DNA of 11,790 bases from an uncultured Gemella sp. (GTDB taxonomy: Bacteria > Bacillota > Bacilli > Staphylococcales > Gemellaceae), in NCBI GenBank assembly GCA_945869755.1, contig CAMBPW010000024.1:1-11790 (forward strand), read 5' to 3'. The translations under genes were made by a program, and so were the position numbers. Within the stretch, counting starts at the first letter, position 1, and each line of letters starts with the position of its first letter. This document shows positions 1-6,853 of the stretch, one piece after another. Below the pieces are notes generated by a model. The model was not told where the DNA came from. It made no database searches and saw only the letters and a list, made by a program, of their open reading frames with translations.

Positions 1-254
1 TTATTATTTCCCTTATCTTCTACACTAAATAATTCATATTCTGCCTGTTTTAAATCTACTCCGTTATTTTCTGCAAAATATTCTATTATTTCTTCTTTGC
101 TCATTATTTTGCTAAAAGTTGTCGTTCTGTCGTAATCTGTCGCTTTAGCTTTTTCTTGTTTTATATTTTCGCTTATAAAATTTATGAAGAAGAAACAACT
201 AAAAACTATTGTTAGGGAAATAATTATAGCTATTATTTTATTTTGTTTACCCAT
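1..254 (-). CDS. Partial membrane-anchored protein, N-terminal 84 residues
   Basis: I do not recognise the family. The frame opens with ATG at 254, preceded by a strong AGGAGG Shine-Dalgarno six bases upstream, and stays open for 84 codons to the left edge, so the C-terminus is missing. A short basic start (MGKQNK) leads into a hydrophobic stretch at about residues 7-27, then a charged, soluble-looking part from residue 28. The likely topology is one N-terminal membrane anchor, or an uncleaved signal, with the rest outside the cell. A cysteine at residue 20 lies within the hydrophobic stretch, but the surroundings do not make a good lipobox. The gene starts 20 bases after the 36-residue peptide gene and is probably co-transcribed with it. 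Existence is well supported by the ribosome binding site and open frame; function is unknown. Confidence 0.75.
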   Translation of the reverse strand, partial: MGKQNKIIAIIISLTIVFSCFFFINFISENIKQEKAKATDYDRTTTFSKIMSKEEIIEYFAENNGVDLKQAEYELFSVEDKGNN

Positions 255-274
255 AACTACCTCCTAATGTTATT

Positions 275-385
275 TTATTTTTTGAAACCTGCTCGAACAA
301 ACTCAAAAGCTATGTATATATAAATTACCCCTAAAATATACCAACAAACTTCAAAAAATGTGTTATTAAAAATTTGAATATTCAT
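275..385 (-). CDS. 36-residue single-pass membrane peptide
   Basis: This is a short gene of unknown function. ATG at 385 follows a GGGGGA Shine-Dalgarno at about 391-396, well spaced, and the frame closes at TAA 275-277. The product is hydrophobic and aromatic in the middle (about residues 10-29, with the run VCWYILGVIYIYIAF) and ends in a basic tail (VRAGFKK). This suggests one membrane helix with the C-terminus inside. It sits 20 bases upstream of the partial membrane protein gene, and both begin downstream of the walJ terminator, so they look like one transcription unit. It could be a small partner or regulator of the neighbouring protein, or a toxin-like peptide; nothing in the sequence decides this. 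The ribosome binding site makes real translation likely. Confidence 0.65.
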   Translation of the reverse strand: MNIQIFNNTFFEVCWYILGVIYIYIAFEFVRAGFKK

Positions 386-400
386 AAAATTGTCCCCCTT

Positions 401-474
401 TTTTATTATTAATACTTTTATTTTCAATTTTAATGTATCACAAATTTTAATAAAATAAAAGTATTATAATAAAA
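401..474. repeat. Imperfect inverted repeat upstream of the small peptide gene
   Basis: Arms at 401-424 and 452-474 are complementary over 15 consecutive pairs, a one-base bulge, then 8 more pairs, around a 27-base loop. The left arm ends just upstream of the GGGGGA ribosome binding site of the 36-residue peptide gene, and the right arm carries its candidate -10 box. The pairs are almost all A-T. It has no run of T typical of a terminator immediately after a GC-rich stem. Confidence 0.5.
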
Positions 475-491
475 CCGTTTTTATGGTATAA
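463..491 (-). promoter_or_regulatory. Candidate promoter for the 36-residue peptide unit
   Basis: On the minus strand a perfect TATAAT lies at 468-463. A weak -35 (TTATAC, 491-486) lies 17 bases upstream. The -10 box sits inside a long inverted repeat. ATTATAAT is itself a palindrome, so the orientation is not certain from the -10 alone. Confidence 0.35.
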
Positions 492-518
492 TTAATATGT
501 TATACAATTTTAAAAATT

Positions 519-557
519 AAAAAATGTGTAGAGGTTAAATATCTCTACACATTTTTT
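519..557 (-). terminator. Rho-independent terminator of walJ
   Basis: A perfect 15-bp stem (519-533 with 543-557) with a 9-base loop ends in six T on the minus strand. The walJ stop codon TAG (547-545) lies within the stem, so the terminator begins inside the coding sequence. The symmetric A and T runs would also allow termination of plus-strand transcripts. Confidence 0.9.
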
Positions 558-1327
558 ATTTCTGTCGGTTCTTCATCATCAGTATGCAAAATTTTTATGT
601 CGTTTTGACAGTTGAAACCATATTCTTCTAAAACGCTAGTTGTCGTCATATACGCTAAGTCTTTTGTATTATTTTCTTTACTAAGATGAGCTAAATAAAT
701 ATTTTTTGTATTATCTCCTATAATTTTTGGCAAATAGTTCGCTGCATCTACATTTGATAAATGTCCTTTATCTGATAAAATTCTCTGTTTCGTTTTCCAC
801 GGATACGAACAGCTTAATAACATATTTTCTTCGTGATTTGTTTCATACACTAATGTATTAGAATTTTTTATGTAGTCAATCATTTTTTCCGAAATGTAGC
901 CTGTATCCGTTAAAATACTAACTTTCTTTCCGGCATTTTCAAAAGTATAAAATTGAGGGTTTACTGCATCATGACTAACTCCAAAACTTCTAACAGTAAT
1001 TTCTTCAAAAGTTTTTTCTTCATCTTTTTCAAAATGAAATTTTAAATCCGTACTAATATCACCAACACTCATATTTTCCCATGTTAATTTGTTTGCATAT
1101 ATCGGAATATTATATTTTCTAGCTAATACACCAACACCTTTTATATGGTCGATATGCTCGTGTGTAACAAATATGTGAGTTATATCTTTAATATCAACAT
1201 TTATTTTTTCTAAATTTTCTACTAACTTTTTCCCAGTAATACCGACATCTACTAAACATTTAAAATTGTTATTTTCTATATAAATGCTATTACCCGTACT
1301 TCCACTAGCAAGAACTGAAATTTTCAT
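545..1327 (-). CDS. walJ: WalJ/YycJ-type metallo-beta-lactamase-fold hydrolase
   Basis: The 260-residue product belongs to the cytoplasmic metallo-beta-lactamase-fold family known as YycJ, WalJ or VicX. This family is linked to the WalRK (VicRK) cell-wall two-component system, and a nuclease role has been proposed. The N-terminus has the family signature SGSTGNS at residues 8-14. The metal motif THEHIDH is at 55-61, a further histidine is at VSHD (about 119), LTDTG is at 139-143, and KGHLSN is at about 187-192. Length is normal for the family. ATG at 1327 follows GGAGG closely. It has its own extended -10 promoter and a dedicated terminator. In many Firmicutes this gene lies directly downstream of walRK; here the gene upstream is divergent and is not walK. 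Confidence in the family is high, but the precise biochemical activity is not certain from sequence. Confidence 0.93.
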   Translation of the reverse strand: MKISVLASGSTGNSIYIENNNFKCLVDVGITGKKLVENLEKINVDIKDITHIFVTHEHIDHIKGVGVLARKYNIPIYANKLTWENMSVGDISTDLKFHFEKDEEKTFEEITVRSFGVSHDAVNPQFYTFENAGKKVSILTDTGYISEKMIDYIKNSNTLVYETNHEENMLLSCSYPWKTKQRILSDKGHLSNVDAANYLPKIIGDNTKNIYLAHLSKENNTKDLAYMTTTSVLEEYGFNCQNDIKILHTDDEEPTEIKNV

Positions 1328-1359
1328 AATTAACCTCCAGTTAAAATAAACAACAATAA

Positions 1360-1368
1360 ATTATAACA
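1360..1368 (-). promoter_or_regulatory. Extended -10 promoter for walJ
   Basis: On the minus strand TGTTATAAT (1368-1360) gives a perfect TATAAT with an extended TGn element. The hexamer at the -35 position (TTTATT) is poor, which is common for extended -10 promoters. It lies 33 bases upstream of the walJ start codon, leaving room for the GGAGG site. Confidence 0.6.
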
Positions 1369-1430
1369 TTTTTTCTTCTATTAATAAACGAAAAAGTTAT
1401 AAACTGTAATCTAATAAAATAACAAAAAAT

Positions 1431-1459
1431 TTGAAACAAAGACACTTTTAATGTAAAAT
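1431..1459 (+). promoter_or_regulatory. Promoter for the winged-helix regulator gene
   Basis: TTGAAA at 1431-1436 and TAAAAT at 1454-1459 are separated by 17 bases. The predicted start of transcription (about 1466) keeps the AGGAAG ribosome binding site at 1481. A nicer TATAAT at 1470-1475 is too close to that site to serve this gene. Confidence 0.6.
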
Positions 1460-1492
1460 ACATAGTAAATATAATAATTAAGGAAGATTAAA

Positions 1493-2593
1493 ATGAAATT
1501 TGCTAACAAAGAAAAAACTCAACTATTAGATTTTATTATCGGACTTGAATGTTATGATGAAAAATTTATTATAAGATTAGACAAAAATTTCAAAGATTTT
1601 GACACAATTGATTTTAATAAAGTTTATAAAGATTTTTATTTAGATACTACAAATTATTATTTCAATATTAAAGATGTATTTTCAACACCTTTTTATCCGA
1701 TGTTACAAATGTTGTATAGAGAAGTGAGTAAAAATAACGATATCAATAATGTAGACACTTTTTTAGAAAATATTAAAAAACTTTCTAAAGAAACTATTAG
1801 AAAACTGTTAAAAGTTTTACTTAATATTCAAAACTTGCAAACTGACAAAGAAGTTTATAAATATATAGATAATTTATACACATCTTTAGAAGTGAAATAT
1901 TATTTAACGAAAATTTATGACAATCCTCGTGATTTTATTAGTAAAGTAAAATTTGTGTTTGAGAAGATTTATCCTATTTATTTAAAACATTATGAACAAG
2001 CAGAAATAATTTTTAAAGAAAAATTAGTAGAATTAAAATCAATGGATAAAAATGAGATATATGACGTTGTAACTAATTTGTTAGGTAGCGATAAACTAAC
2101 TAATCTAAATTTAGAATATAAAGGTTTAACGAAAAAAACTGTAGACGAAATAGAAGAAAAAGGTGCTGAAATAGAAATTATACCGTTACTTTTCGGAGCA
2201 AATAGATTAATTACATTATCTAGTGAAGATAAAGATTTTCACTTCCACTCTTTTGAAACAAAAGATTTAACTTGTTGCATCGGAATAAATATAGTTAAAA
2301 AAAGTGTCCAACTTAGAGTTGCCGAAAAAAATAGTAAATTAGTACTAAAAGCATTATCTGACGATACGAGATTTGATATTTTAAGAATGATAAGCTACGG
2401 TTTTAATACGAATAAAAAATTAAGCGAATTATTCCAAGTATCTCCACCTGCAATTACATATCAAACTAATATGTTAAAAGAAGCTGGACTTATTAGAGTA
2501 GATGATAACGGAAGACTAGCTACTATTCCTGCTCAACTAGAAAAAGCATTTAAAGAAATTAATAAATTACTAAGTATAAAAGGAGATAGTTAA
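1493..2593 (+). CDS. ArsR-like winged-helix regulator with long N-terminal region
   Basis: The 366-residue protein ends in a winged helix-turn-helix domain (about residues 283-360). ALSDDTRFDILRMI matches the first helix of ArsR-type regulators, SPPAITYQTNMLKEAGLI (about 317-334) fits the recognition helix, and a DDNGR turn forms the wing. Classical ArsR proteins are about 100 residues, so roughly 280 residues here form an extra N-terminal region. It is charged, mostly helical in character and has no membrane segment or enzyme motif I recognise. The ArsR metal-binding CVC-type motif is absent from the helix-turn-helix part; a CC pair occurs near residues 261-262, outside it. Start is ATG 1493 after AGGAAG. 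The gene is followed by a three-segment membrane protein gene only five bases after its stop, so it probably controls or senses together with that protein. The DNA-binding role is well supported; the signal is unknown. Confidence 0.75.
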   Translation: MKFANKEKTQLLDFIIGLECYDEKFIIRLDKNFKDFDTIDFNKVYKDFYLDTTNYYFNIKDVFSTPFYPMLQMLYREVSKNNDINNVDTFLENIKKLSKETIRKLLKVLLNIQNLQTDKEVYKYIDNLYTSLEVKYYLTKIYDNPRDFISKVKFVFEKIYPIYLKHYEQAEIIFKEKLVELKSMDKNEIYDVVTNLLGSDKLTNLNLEYKGLTKKTVDEIEEKGAEIEIIPLLFGANRLITLSSEDKDFHFHSFETKDLTCCIGINIVKKSVQLRVAEKNSKLVLKALSDDTRFDILRMISYGFNTNKKLSELFQVSPPAITYQTNMLKEAGLIRVDDNGRLATIPAQLEKAFKEINKLLSIKGDS

Positions 2594-2598
2594 TAACT

Positions 2599-2847
2599 AT
2601 GACAATTTTCATTCAAATATCTATAATATTATTTTGGATACTTATTCTTATAAATACTTATAAAAAATATAAAACGAAAAGAATTTTTGACCATACAGCA
2701 GCTATCCTTATTGTAACGTTAATAGGTAGAGTCGTAAATCTTATATTTATTAAAAATGCTACTGCAAATCAATATTTTAATATAGCTTCTTTAATAATAG
2801 TTATATTTATAACATATTTAATGGTAACAAAAAAAGCTTTTGTATAA
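2599..2847 (+). CDS. Small membrane protein, three predicted helices
   Basis: I do not recognise the family of this 82-residue protein. Hydrophobic stretches lie at about residues 3-20, 32-52 and 59-77. A basic loop (KKYKTKR, about 22-28) after the first helix suggests that this loop is cytoplasmic. It starts five bases after the stop of the winged-helix regulator gene. Its Shine-Dalgarno (AGGAG, 2581-2585) lies inside the end of that gene, 13 bases from ATG, which is slightly long, so translation is probably coupled. It has no separate promoter that I can see. Pairing of an intracellular regulator with a small membrane protein may mean membrane tethering or control of the regulator, but this is inference from position only. 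Confidence 0.7.
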   Translation: MTIFIQISIILFWILILINTYKKYKTKRIFDHTAAILIVTLIGRVVNLIFIKNATANQYFNIASLIIVIFITYLMVTKKAFV

Positions 2848-2894
2848 TCATTTTTTTCTATCAAAGATAAAAGTTATTAATAGTTAAAAAAATA

Positions 2895-2956
2895 AAAAAG
2901 TAAAATTTTTAAAATCGGCATAATTACTACATAAAAAATTAAAATTTTCACTTTTT
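2895..2956. repeat. AT-rich imperfect inverted repeat
   Basis: Arms at 2895-2909 and 2941-2956 pair as 7 plus 8 base pairs with one bulged base, around a 31-base loop. It lies after the three-helix membrane protein gene. The right arm ends in five T, so it may be a weak terminator or 3' end stabiliser for the plus-strand pair. The low GC content makes chance occurrence possible. Confidence 0.3.
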
Positions 2957-3005
2957 AAATAAAATTTAATTATTAAAGATTGAATATATTTATTTTTAGA
3001 ATACA

Positions 3006-3068
3006 AAAAGATTAGTAATATAAAGAGAAGTTAAATTTTAACTCGCTAATTTATATTACTAATCTTTT
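3006..3068. terminator. Bidirectional terminator between convergent units
   Basis: A perfect 19-bp stem (3006-3024 with 3050-3068) encloses a region that can itself fold further (AGTTA/TAACT). On the minus strand the stem is followed by five T and begins right after the ybaK stop codon. On the plus strand it ends in TTTTATTAT. It would serve both ybaK and the plus-strand regulator unit. Confidence 0.85.
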
Positions 3069-3069
3069 A

Positions 3070-3555
3070 TTATACTAAACTTTCTATTTTTGCATTTATT
3101 AATTTTACTAAAACATCAGGATGTACTTCTATTTGATGTCCAACTTTTCCAGCTGAAATTATTATCGTTTCTACGTCATTACATTTTTTATCAATGAATG
3201 TCGGAAACAATTTTTTCATAGCAAAAGGCGAGCAACCTCCTTTTACGTATCCTGTAATTTTCGTTAAATCTTTTAATGGTAGCATTGATAATGATTTTAC
3301 ACCTGCAACTTTTGCTAATTTTTTAAAATCAATGTTATCTTCACTCATAACGACAGCAACAAAATAGTTATTTTTACCGTCCGTAGTTAATATAGTTTTA
3401 AAAACTTGTCTAACATCTTTACCGATAATATTAGCAACACCGACACCAGTTTTAGCTTCATCACTATCTGCATTAAATTCATAATGTTTATAGACTACAT
3501 TATTTTCATCTAAAAATCTCATAGCATTTGTTTTTAGTTCTTTTTTCTTTGCCAT
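3070..3555 (-). CDS. ybaK: YbaK/EbsC-type Cys-tRNA(Pro) deacylase
   Basis: The 161-residue protein matches the single-domain YbaK/EbsC family, which hydrolyses cysteine mischarged on tRNA(Pro) in trans, as a proofreading step in the cytoplasm. Visible signatures are VFKTI with the invariant lysine at about residue 53, GYVKGGCSP at about 102-110, and SAGKVGHQIE at about 134-143. Length is typical. ATG at 3555 is preceded by AGGAG that overlaps the TAG stop of the GT2-GtrA gene, so translation is probably coupled. A housekeeping proofreading enzyme as last gene of a glycan operon has no obvious functional logic and may simply be positional. Family assignment is strong; tRNA specificity (Cys versus other mischarged residues) is from the family, not shown here. 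Confidence 0.93.
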   Translation of the reverse strand: MAKKKELKTNAMRFLDENNVVYKHYEFNADSDEAKTGVGVANIIGKDVRQVFKTILTTDGKNNYFVAVVMSEDNIDFKKLAKVAGVKSLSMLPLKDLTKITGYVKGGCSPFAMKKLFPTFIDKKCNDVETIIISAGKVGHQIEVHPDVLVKLINAKIESLV

Positions 3556-3563
3556 ATTTTCTC

Positions 3564-4649
3564 CTATTTATCATTCTTTAAATTGCTAAATACCCATCTC
3601 TTCTGAGTTAAATAATTACCAAAAAACAGTATAAAATCAACTATAAATTTTGATAAAATTATTCCTAAACTTAAATAATTTACAAATATATATATAAAAG
3701 TTGTTGATAACAACAGTAAAACTATGTAAGTAATAGCATATTTATAATTTAATTTTTTATTAGCTTTAACACCTTTAAAAACATAAAATTGTTTCAAAAC
3801 ATAATTTAATACTGCAACAAAACTTTTTGCCACTAACCCACACAAGAAAATTAATACAAATACGTTTGAAATCCCTAAAAATGAAAATATAGTTAGCAAC
3901 ATACTAAATAAAATTATTTCTATAATAAATACCGATAAGCTAGTTGCAACGTATTTTCTTAAATTTTCCGTTATTATTTTAACATTACGAATATTTCTAG
4001 CTATTAAATTACTATAAATTCTGTCTACATTAGAACGTGATTCTATTTCGATTTCTCTAACTCTTATATTATTTTCAAAACAATAAACTAAAGTATGCAA
4101 ATGATAGTCGTCTTTTTCTCCTTTTATATCAAGTATTCTAAAAATAAGTTGTTTTGGATAACCACGCAATCCCGAATTTATATCCGTAATTTTTTCACTG
4201 TATAAAAATTTAAGCAACACTTTAGAAATTTTTTCTACATCTTTATTTTTTTGCAACTCCGTTCTATTTTTATTACGATATGCTAAAACTAATGATTTAG
4301 GATATTTTTCTATTTCATAAGCTATCTTTTTTATATCTTCAATATTGTAATTCAAAATTTGCTCTACTGTAATTACGCCATCATAATTATTATAATTTAA
4401 ATTAGTTAGCAAGTAGTTAAAAGCATTTTTAATAGCTCTACCTTTCCCAAAATTTTTAGCATTTGTGAAAACAGTACAATTAGAAATAACTTCTAATCTA
4501 TTAAAAACATTTACATATTCTCTTTTACTACCATCATTTACTACTAAAACATCAAATCCACTATTAGCAATTTTCGCTACATAATCAATAAAATTTGATT
4601 TAGGATTAGTCGCTGTTATCAGCACTAAAAATTTTCCACTACTTTCCAT
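3564..4649 (-). CDS. GT2 glycosyltransferase fused to a GtrA membrane domain
   Basis: The 361-residue protein has a GT2 domain (about residues 7-225) followed by a GtrA-like domain with four hydrophobic helices (about 235-355). Relatives of such proteins move sugars onto or across the membrane via undecaprenyl phosphate for surface glycans. The GT2 fold is supported by VVNDGS (36-41), KNFGKGRAIKNAFNYLL (65-81) and NSGLRGYP (158-165). The GtrA part shows NYVLKQFYVF (282-291) and a C-terminal NYLTQKRWVF (345-354). Oddly, the segment that normally reads like DADGQH is EQILNY at 96-101, with the flanking GVITV and EDI preserved at the expected spacing, so the metal-binding aspartates are missing. 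The region usually resembling GERYEYE is GEKDDYH. ATG 4649 follows AGGAG. It starts nine bases after the CapD-like gene. It may be a non-catalytic or altered transferase. Confidence 0.85.
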   Translation of the reverse strand: MESSGKFLVLITATNPKSNFIDYVAKIANSGFDVLVVNDGSKREYVNVFNRLEVISNCTVFTNAKNFGKGRAIKNAFNYLLTNLNYNNYDGVITVEQILNYNIEDIKKIAYEIEKYPKSLVLAYRNKNRTELQKNKDVEKISKVLLKFLYSEKITDINSGLRGYPKQLIFRILDIKGEKDDYHLHTLVYCFENNIRVREIEIESRSNVDRIYSNLIARNIRNVKIITENLRKYVATSLSVFIIEIILFSMLLTIFSFLGISNVFVLIFLCGLVAKSFVAVLNYVLKQFYVFKGVKANKKLNYKYAITYIVLLLLSTTFIYIFVNYLSLGIILSKFIVDFILFFGNYLTQKRWVFSNLKNDK

Positions 4650-4658
4650 TTTAATCTC

Positions 4659-6533
4659 CTAACCATTATATTTATTTATTACTTCAAATAAATAATCTCT
4701 TATTTCTTGCTCATCTTTATTTTCAGCTACTAAAGATAATAATTTTTCTAACTGTTCATTTAAAATATTTTCATCTATATATAAAGTTGTATTTTTAAAA
4801 ATCATTTGGTTAGCTGTTTTTTCGCTATTTTCATAATCTAAAGACAACTCTTCATACATTTTTTCACCAGGTCTTAAACCTATTTCTTGAATATCAATAT
4901 CACGATAAGGTTCTAAACCTGTAAGTTTTATTAAATTTTTTGCAAGATCAATTATTTTTACAGGCTCTCCCATATCTAGCAAGAAAATTTCTCCTGCACT
5001 CGCATAAAATCCCGCTTGTAAAACTAATTGTGCCGCTTCTGGTATCGTCATAAAATAACGAATAATATTTTTGTGCGTTATAGTTATAGGCCCCCCTTTT
5101 TTTATTTGTTCTTTAAATATCGGAATTACAGACCCATTAGAACCAAGCACATTACCAAATCTAACTGCAGCAAATTTTGTGTCATAATTATTACCTTTAG
5201 ACTGAAGTATAATTTCTGTTAAACGTTTTGAAGCTCCCATCGCATTAGTTGGATTTACAGCTTTATCAGTAGAAATCATAATAAATCTTTCTACTTTATA
5301 ATCTATTGCAATATCCATAACATTTTTCGTTCCAAAAACATTATTTTTAATCGCTTCTTGTGGACGACGCTCCATTAAAGGAACGTGTTTATGTGCTGCC
5401 GCATGAAAAACAACATTAGGATTATATTTTTCAAAAACTTCTTTAAGAGCTTCTCTATCTCTTATACTCGCAATTTCTGATATATAATCTACATTTTTAA
5501 AACGACTTTCTCTTGATTTTCTAAAATCAAAATCACGTTCTAACATATATAAAGAATTTTCGTTAATGTCTAACAAAATTATTTTTCTTGGTAAAAACTC
5601 AAAAATTTCTCGAGCTAACTGACTTCCTATAGAGCCTCCTGCTCCAGTAATTAAAACTGTCTTTCCTTTTAAATATGAATTAATTTCATCTTGTGATAAT
5701 TTTGCTACACCACGCCCTAACAAATCTTCAATAGAAACATCATCAATATGATTAGTAATACTTTCCCCTTCTAAAAGAGAAAGACCAGATTTCATAACTT
5801 TAACTTTTACATTGTTACAATCTTTTAAAATATTTAAAATTCTATTTTTATCTTGTTTATTAATAGACGGTATAGCTAAAAATACTAATTCAATATTGTA
5901 TTGTGCAATAATTTTTACTAAATCATAAGTAGTTCCTAAGACAGCGACACCATTAATCATTGAGTTTTTTCTATTATCATCAATTAATCCAACAACATTA
6001 GCTCTAAATTTATTATTTTTTCCTAACTCTTTTAAAAGAACATATCCCGCATCGCCAGCCCCGATAATAAGTGTATTTTTGTTATTCTCATTATAACGAT
6101 GTCTACCACTTTCTAATAACGCACGATATAAAACACGAACAAACATCGTCCCAGAAATAATTAATAGTGGTGCAAAAATCGTAAAACGCAAACTAGAAAG
6201 ATTTGATGGAAAAATAAAATTATAAGCTACTACACATATAAAATTTGCTATTAAAACTGTAACACAAATATTTATTATTTCTTTAACTCCTAAATACGAC
6301 CATAACGCTTTATTTATACCTGCAATTTTAAAGGCAATACCATAAATAAATAAAGATAAAACCAAAAACATTAAAATTTTATCACCAAAATTAAATATTA
6401 ATTCATCAATATAATTAGATCTATCTAAAAATATCGCAAATAAAGTTCCTATTACAACTACAAATAAATCTAAAAACATTATTAATGCAAATCTATGTTT
6501 TAAATATAGTTTTGAATGAAATAGCTTTTCCAT
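4659..6533 (-). CDS. Membrane-bound CapD/FlaA1-type nucleotide-sugar 4,6-dehydratase/epimerase
   Basis: The 624-residue protein has the layout of the large CapD/PglF/WbpM family: four N-terminal membrane helices (about residues 15-36, 52-72, 85-107, 116-136), a first Rossmann-like domain with IIGAGDAG (156-163), and a second extended-SDR domain with TGAGGSIG (296-303). Family motifs AAAHKHVPLME (378-388), STDKAVNPTNAMGASK (421-436) and RPGEKMYEE follow. In this family methionine takes the place of the SDR tyrosine, as seen here. Relatives convert UDP-GlcNAc to a 4-keto-6-deoxy sugar, the first step to modified sugars in capsule or glycans. Start ATG 6533 follows GGAGG, with a good promoter upstream. 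It heads an operon with the GT2-GtrA gene and ybaK. The exact sugar substrate cannot be read from sequence. Confidence 0.92.
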   Translation of the reverse strand: MEKLFHSKLYLKHRFALIMFLDLFVVVIGTLFAIFLDRSNYIDELIFNFGDKILMFLVLSLFIYGIAFKIAGINKALWSYLGVKEIINICVTVLIANFICVVAYNFIFPSNLSSLRFTIFAPLLIISGTMFVRVLYRALLESGRHRYNENNKNTLIIGAGDAGYVLLKELGKNNKFRANVVGLIDDNRKNSMINGVAVLGTTYDLVKIIAQYNIELVFLAIPSINKQDKNRILNILKDCNNVKVKVMKSGLSLLEGESITNHIDDVSIEDLLGRGVAKLSQDEINSYLKGKTVLITGAGGSIGSQLAREIFEFLPRKIILLDINENSLYMLERDFDFRKSRESRFKNVDYISEIASIRDREALKEVFEKYNPNVVFHAAAHKHVPLMERRPQEAIKNNVFGTKNVMDIAIDYKVERFIMISTDKAVNPTNAMGASKRLTEIILQSKGNNYDTKFAAVRFGNVLGSNGSVIPIFKEQIKKGGPITITHKNIIRYFMTIPEAAQLVLQAGFYASAGEIFLLDMGEPVKIIDLAKNLIKLTGLEPYRDIDIQEIGLRPGEKMYEELSLDYENSEKTANQMIFKNTTLYIDENILNEQLEKLLSLVAENKDEQEIRDYLFEVINKYNG

Positions 6534-6561
6534 ACTGCCTCCATATTTTCTTTATGTTAAA

Positions 6562-6590
6562 ATTTTACCATAATATACAGTTTTATTCAA
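6562..6590 (-). promoter_or_regulatory. Promoter of the dehydratase-GT2-ybaK operon
   Basis: On the minus strand TTGAAT (6590-6585) and TAAAAT (6567-6562) are 17 bases apart, and TGG precedes the -10 as an extended element. It lies about 30 bases upstream of the dehydratase start codon. Confidence 0.7.
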
Positions 6591-6853
6591 ATTGATAATT
6601 ATATAATAAACAAAAACTGATATTAAACAAAAATACATTAAAAAACAACTAAATAGCTACAATTTAATTGTTTCAAAATTTTCTTTATAAAAGCTTTTTA
6701 AAATATAATAAATTGTATTAAGTAGACTTAGCAAAATACATTTCTTTAAAATAACAGTTTTTGGGTTGTTTCCTAAAATAAACTATTATTACTAATTTAT
6801 AATTAACAAGGAAAATTTTTAAAATTTTTTTTCTGTATTTTAACAGTTTTCTC
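6591..6853. other. Intergenic stretch without a supported gene
   Basis: This AT-rich spacer lies between two divergent promoters. I found no open frame with a credible ribosome binding site. The only structure of note is a 9-bp inverted repeat (6658-6666 with 6709-6717) enclosing an AAAAGCTTTT palindrome. It has no T run and I assign it no function. Confidence 0.5.

Noticed and set aside
190..254. Possible lipoprotein signal in the partial protein (cysteine at residue 20)
   Set aside because: The residues before the cysteine (VFS) fit a lipobox poorly, and the hydrophobic stretch continues past it.
1470..1475. Perfect TATAAT upstream of the winged-helix gene
   Set aside because: Transcription from it would start at or after the ribosome binding site; the TTGAAA/TAAAAT pair upstream fits better.
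5028..5222. Open frame of 64 codons on the plus strand
   Set aside because: It lies antisense inside the CapD-type gene, has no ribosome binding site and gives a composition unlike a real protein.
6552..6638. 28-codon minus-strand frame in the 6591-6853 spacer
   Set aside because: It has no Shine-Dalgarno sequence and runs through the dehydratase promoter.
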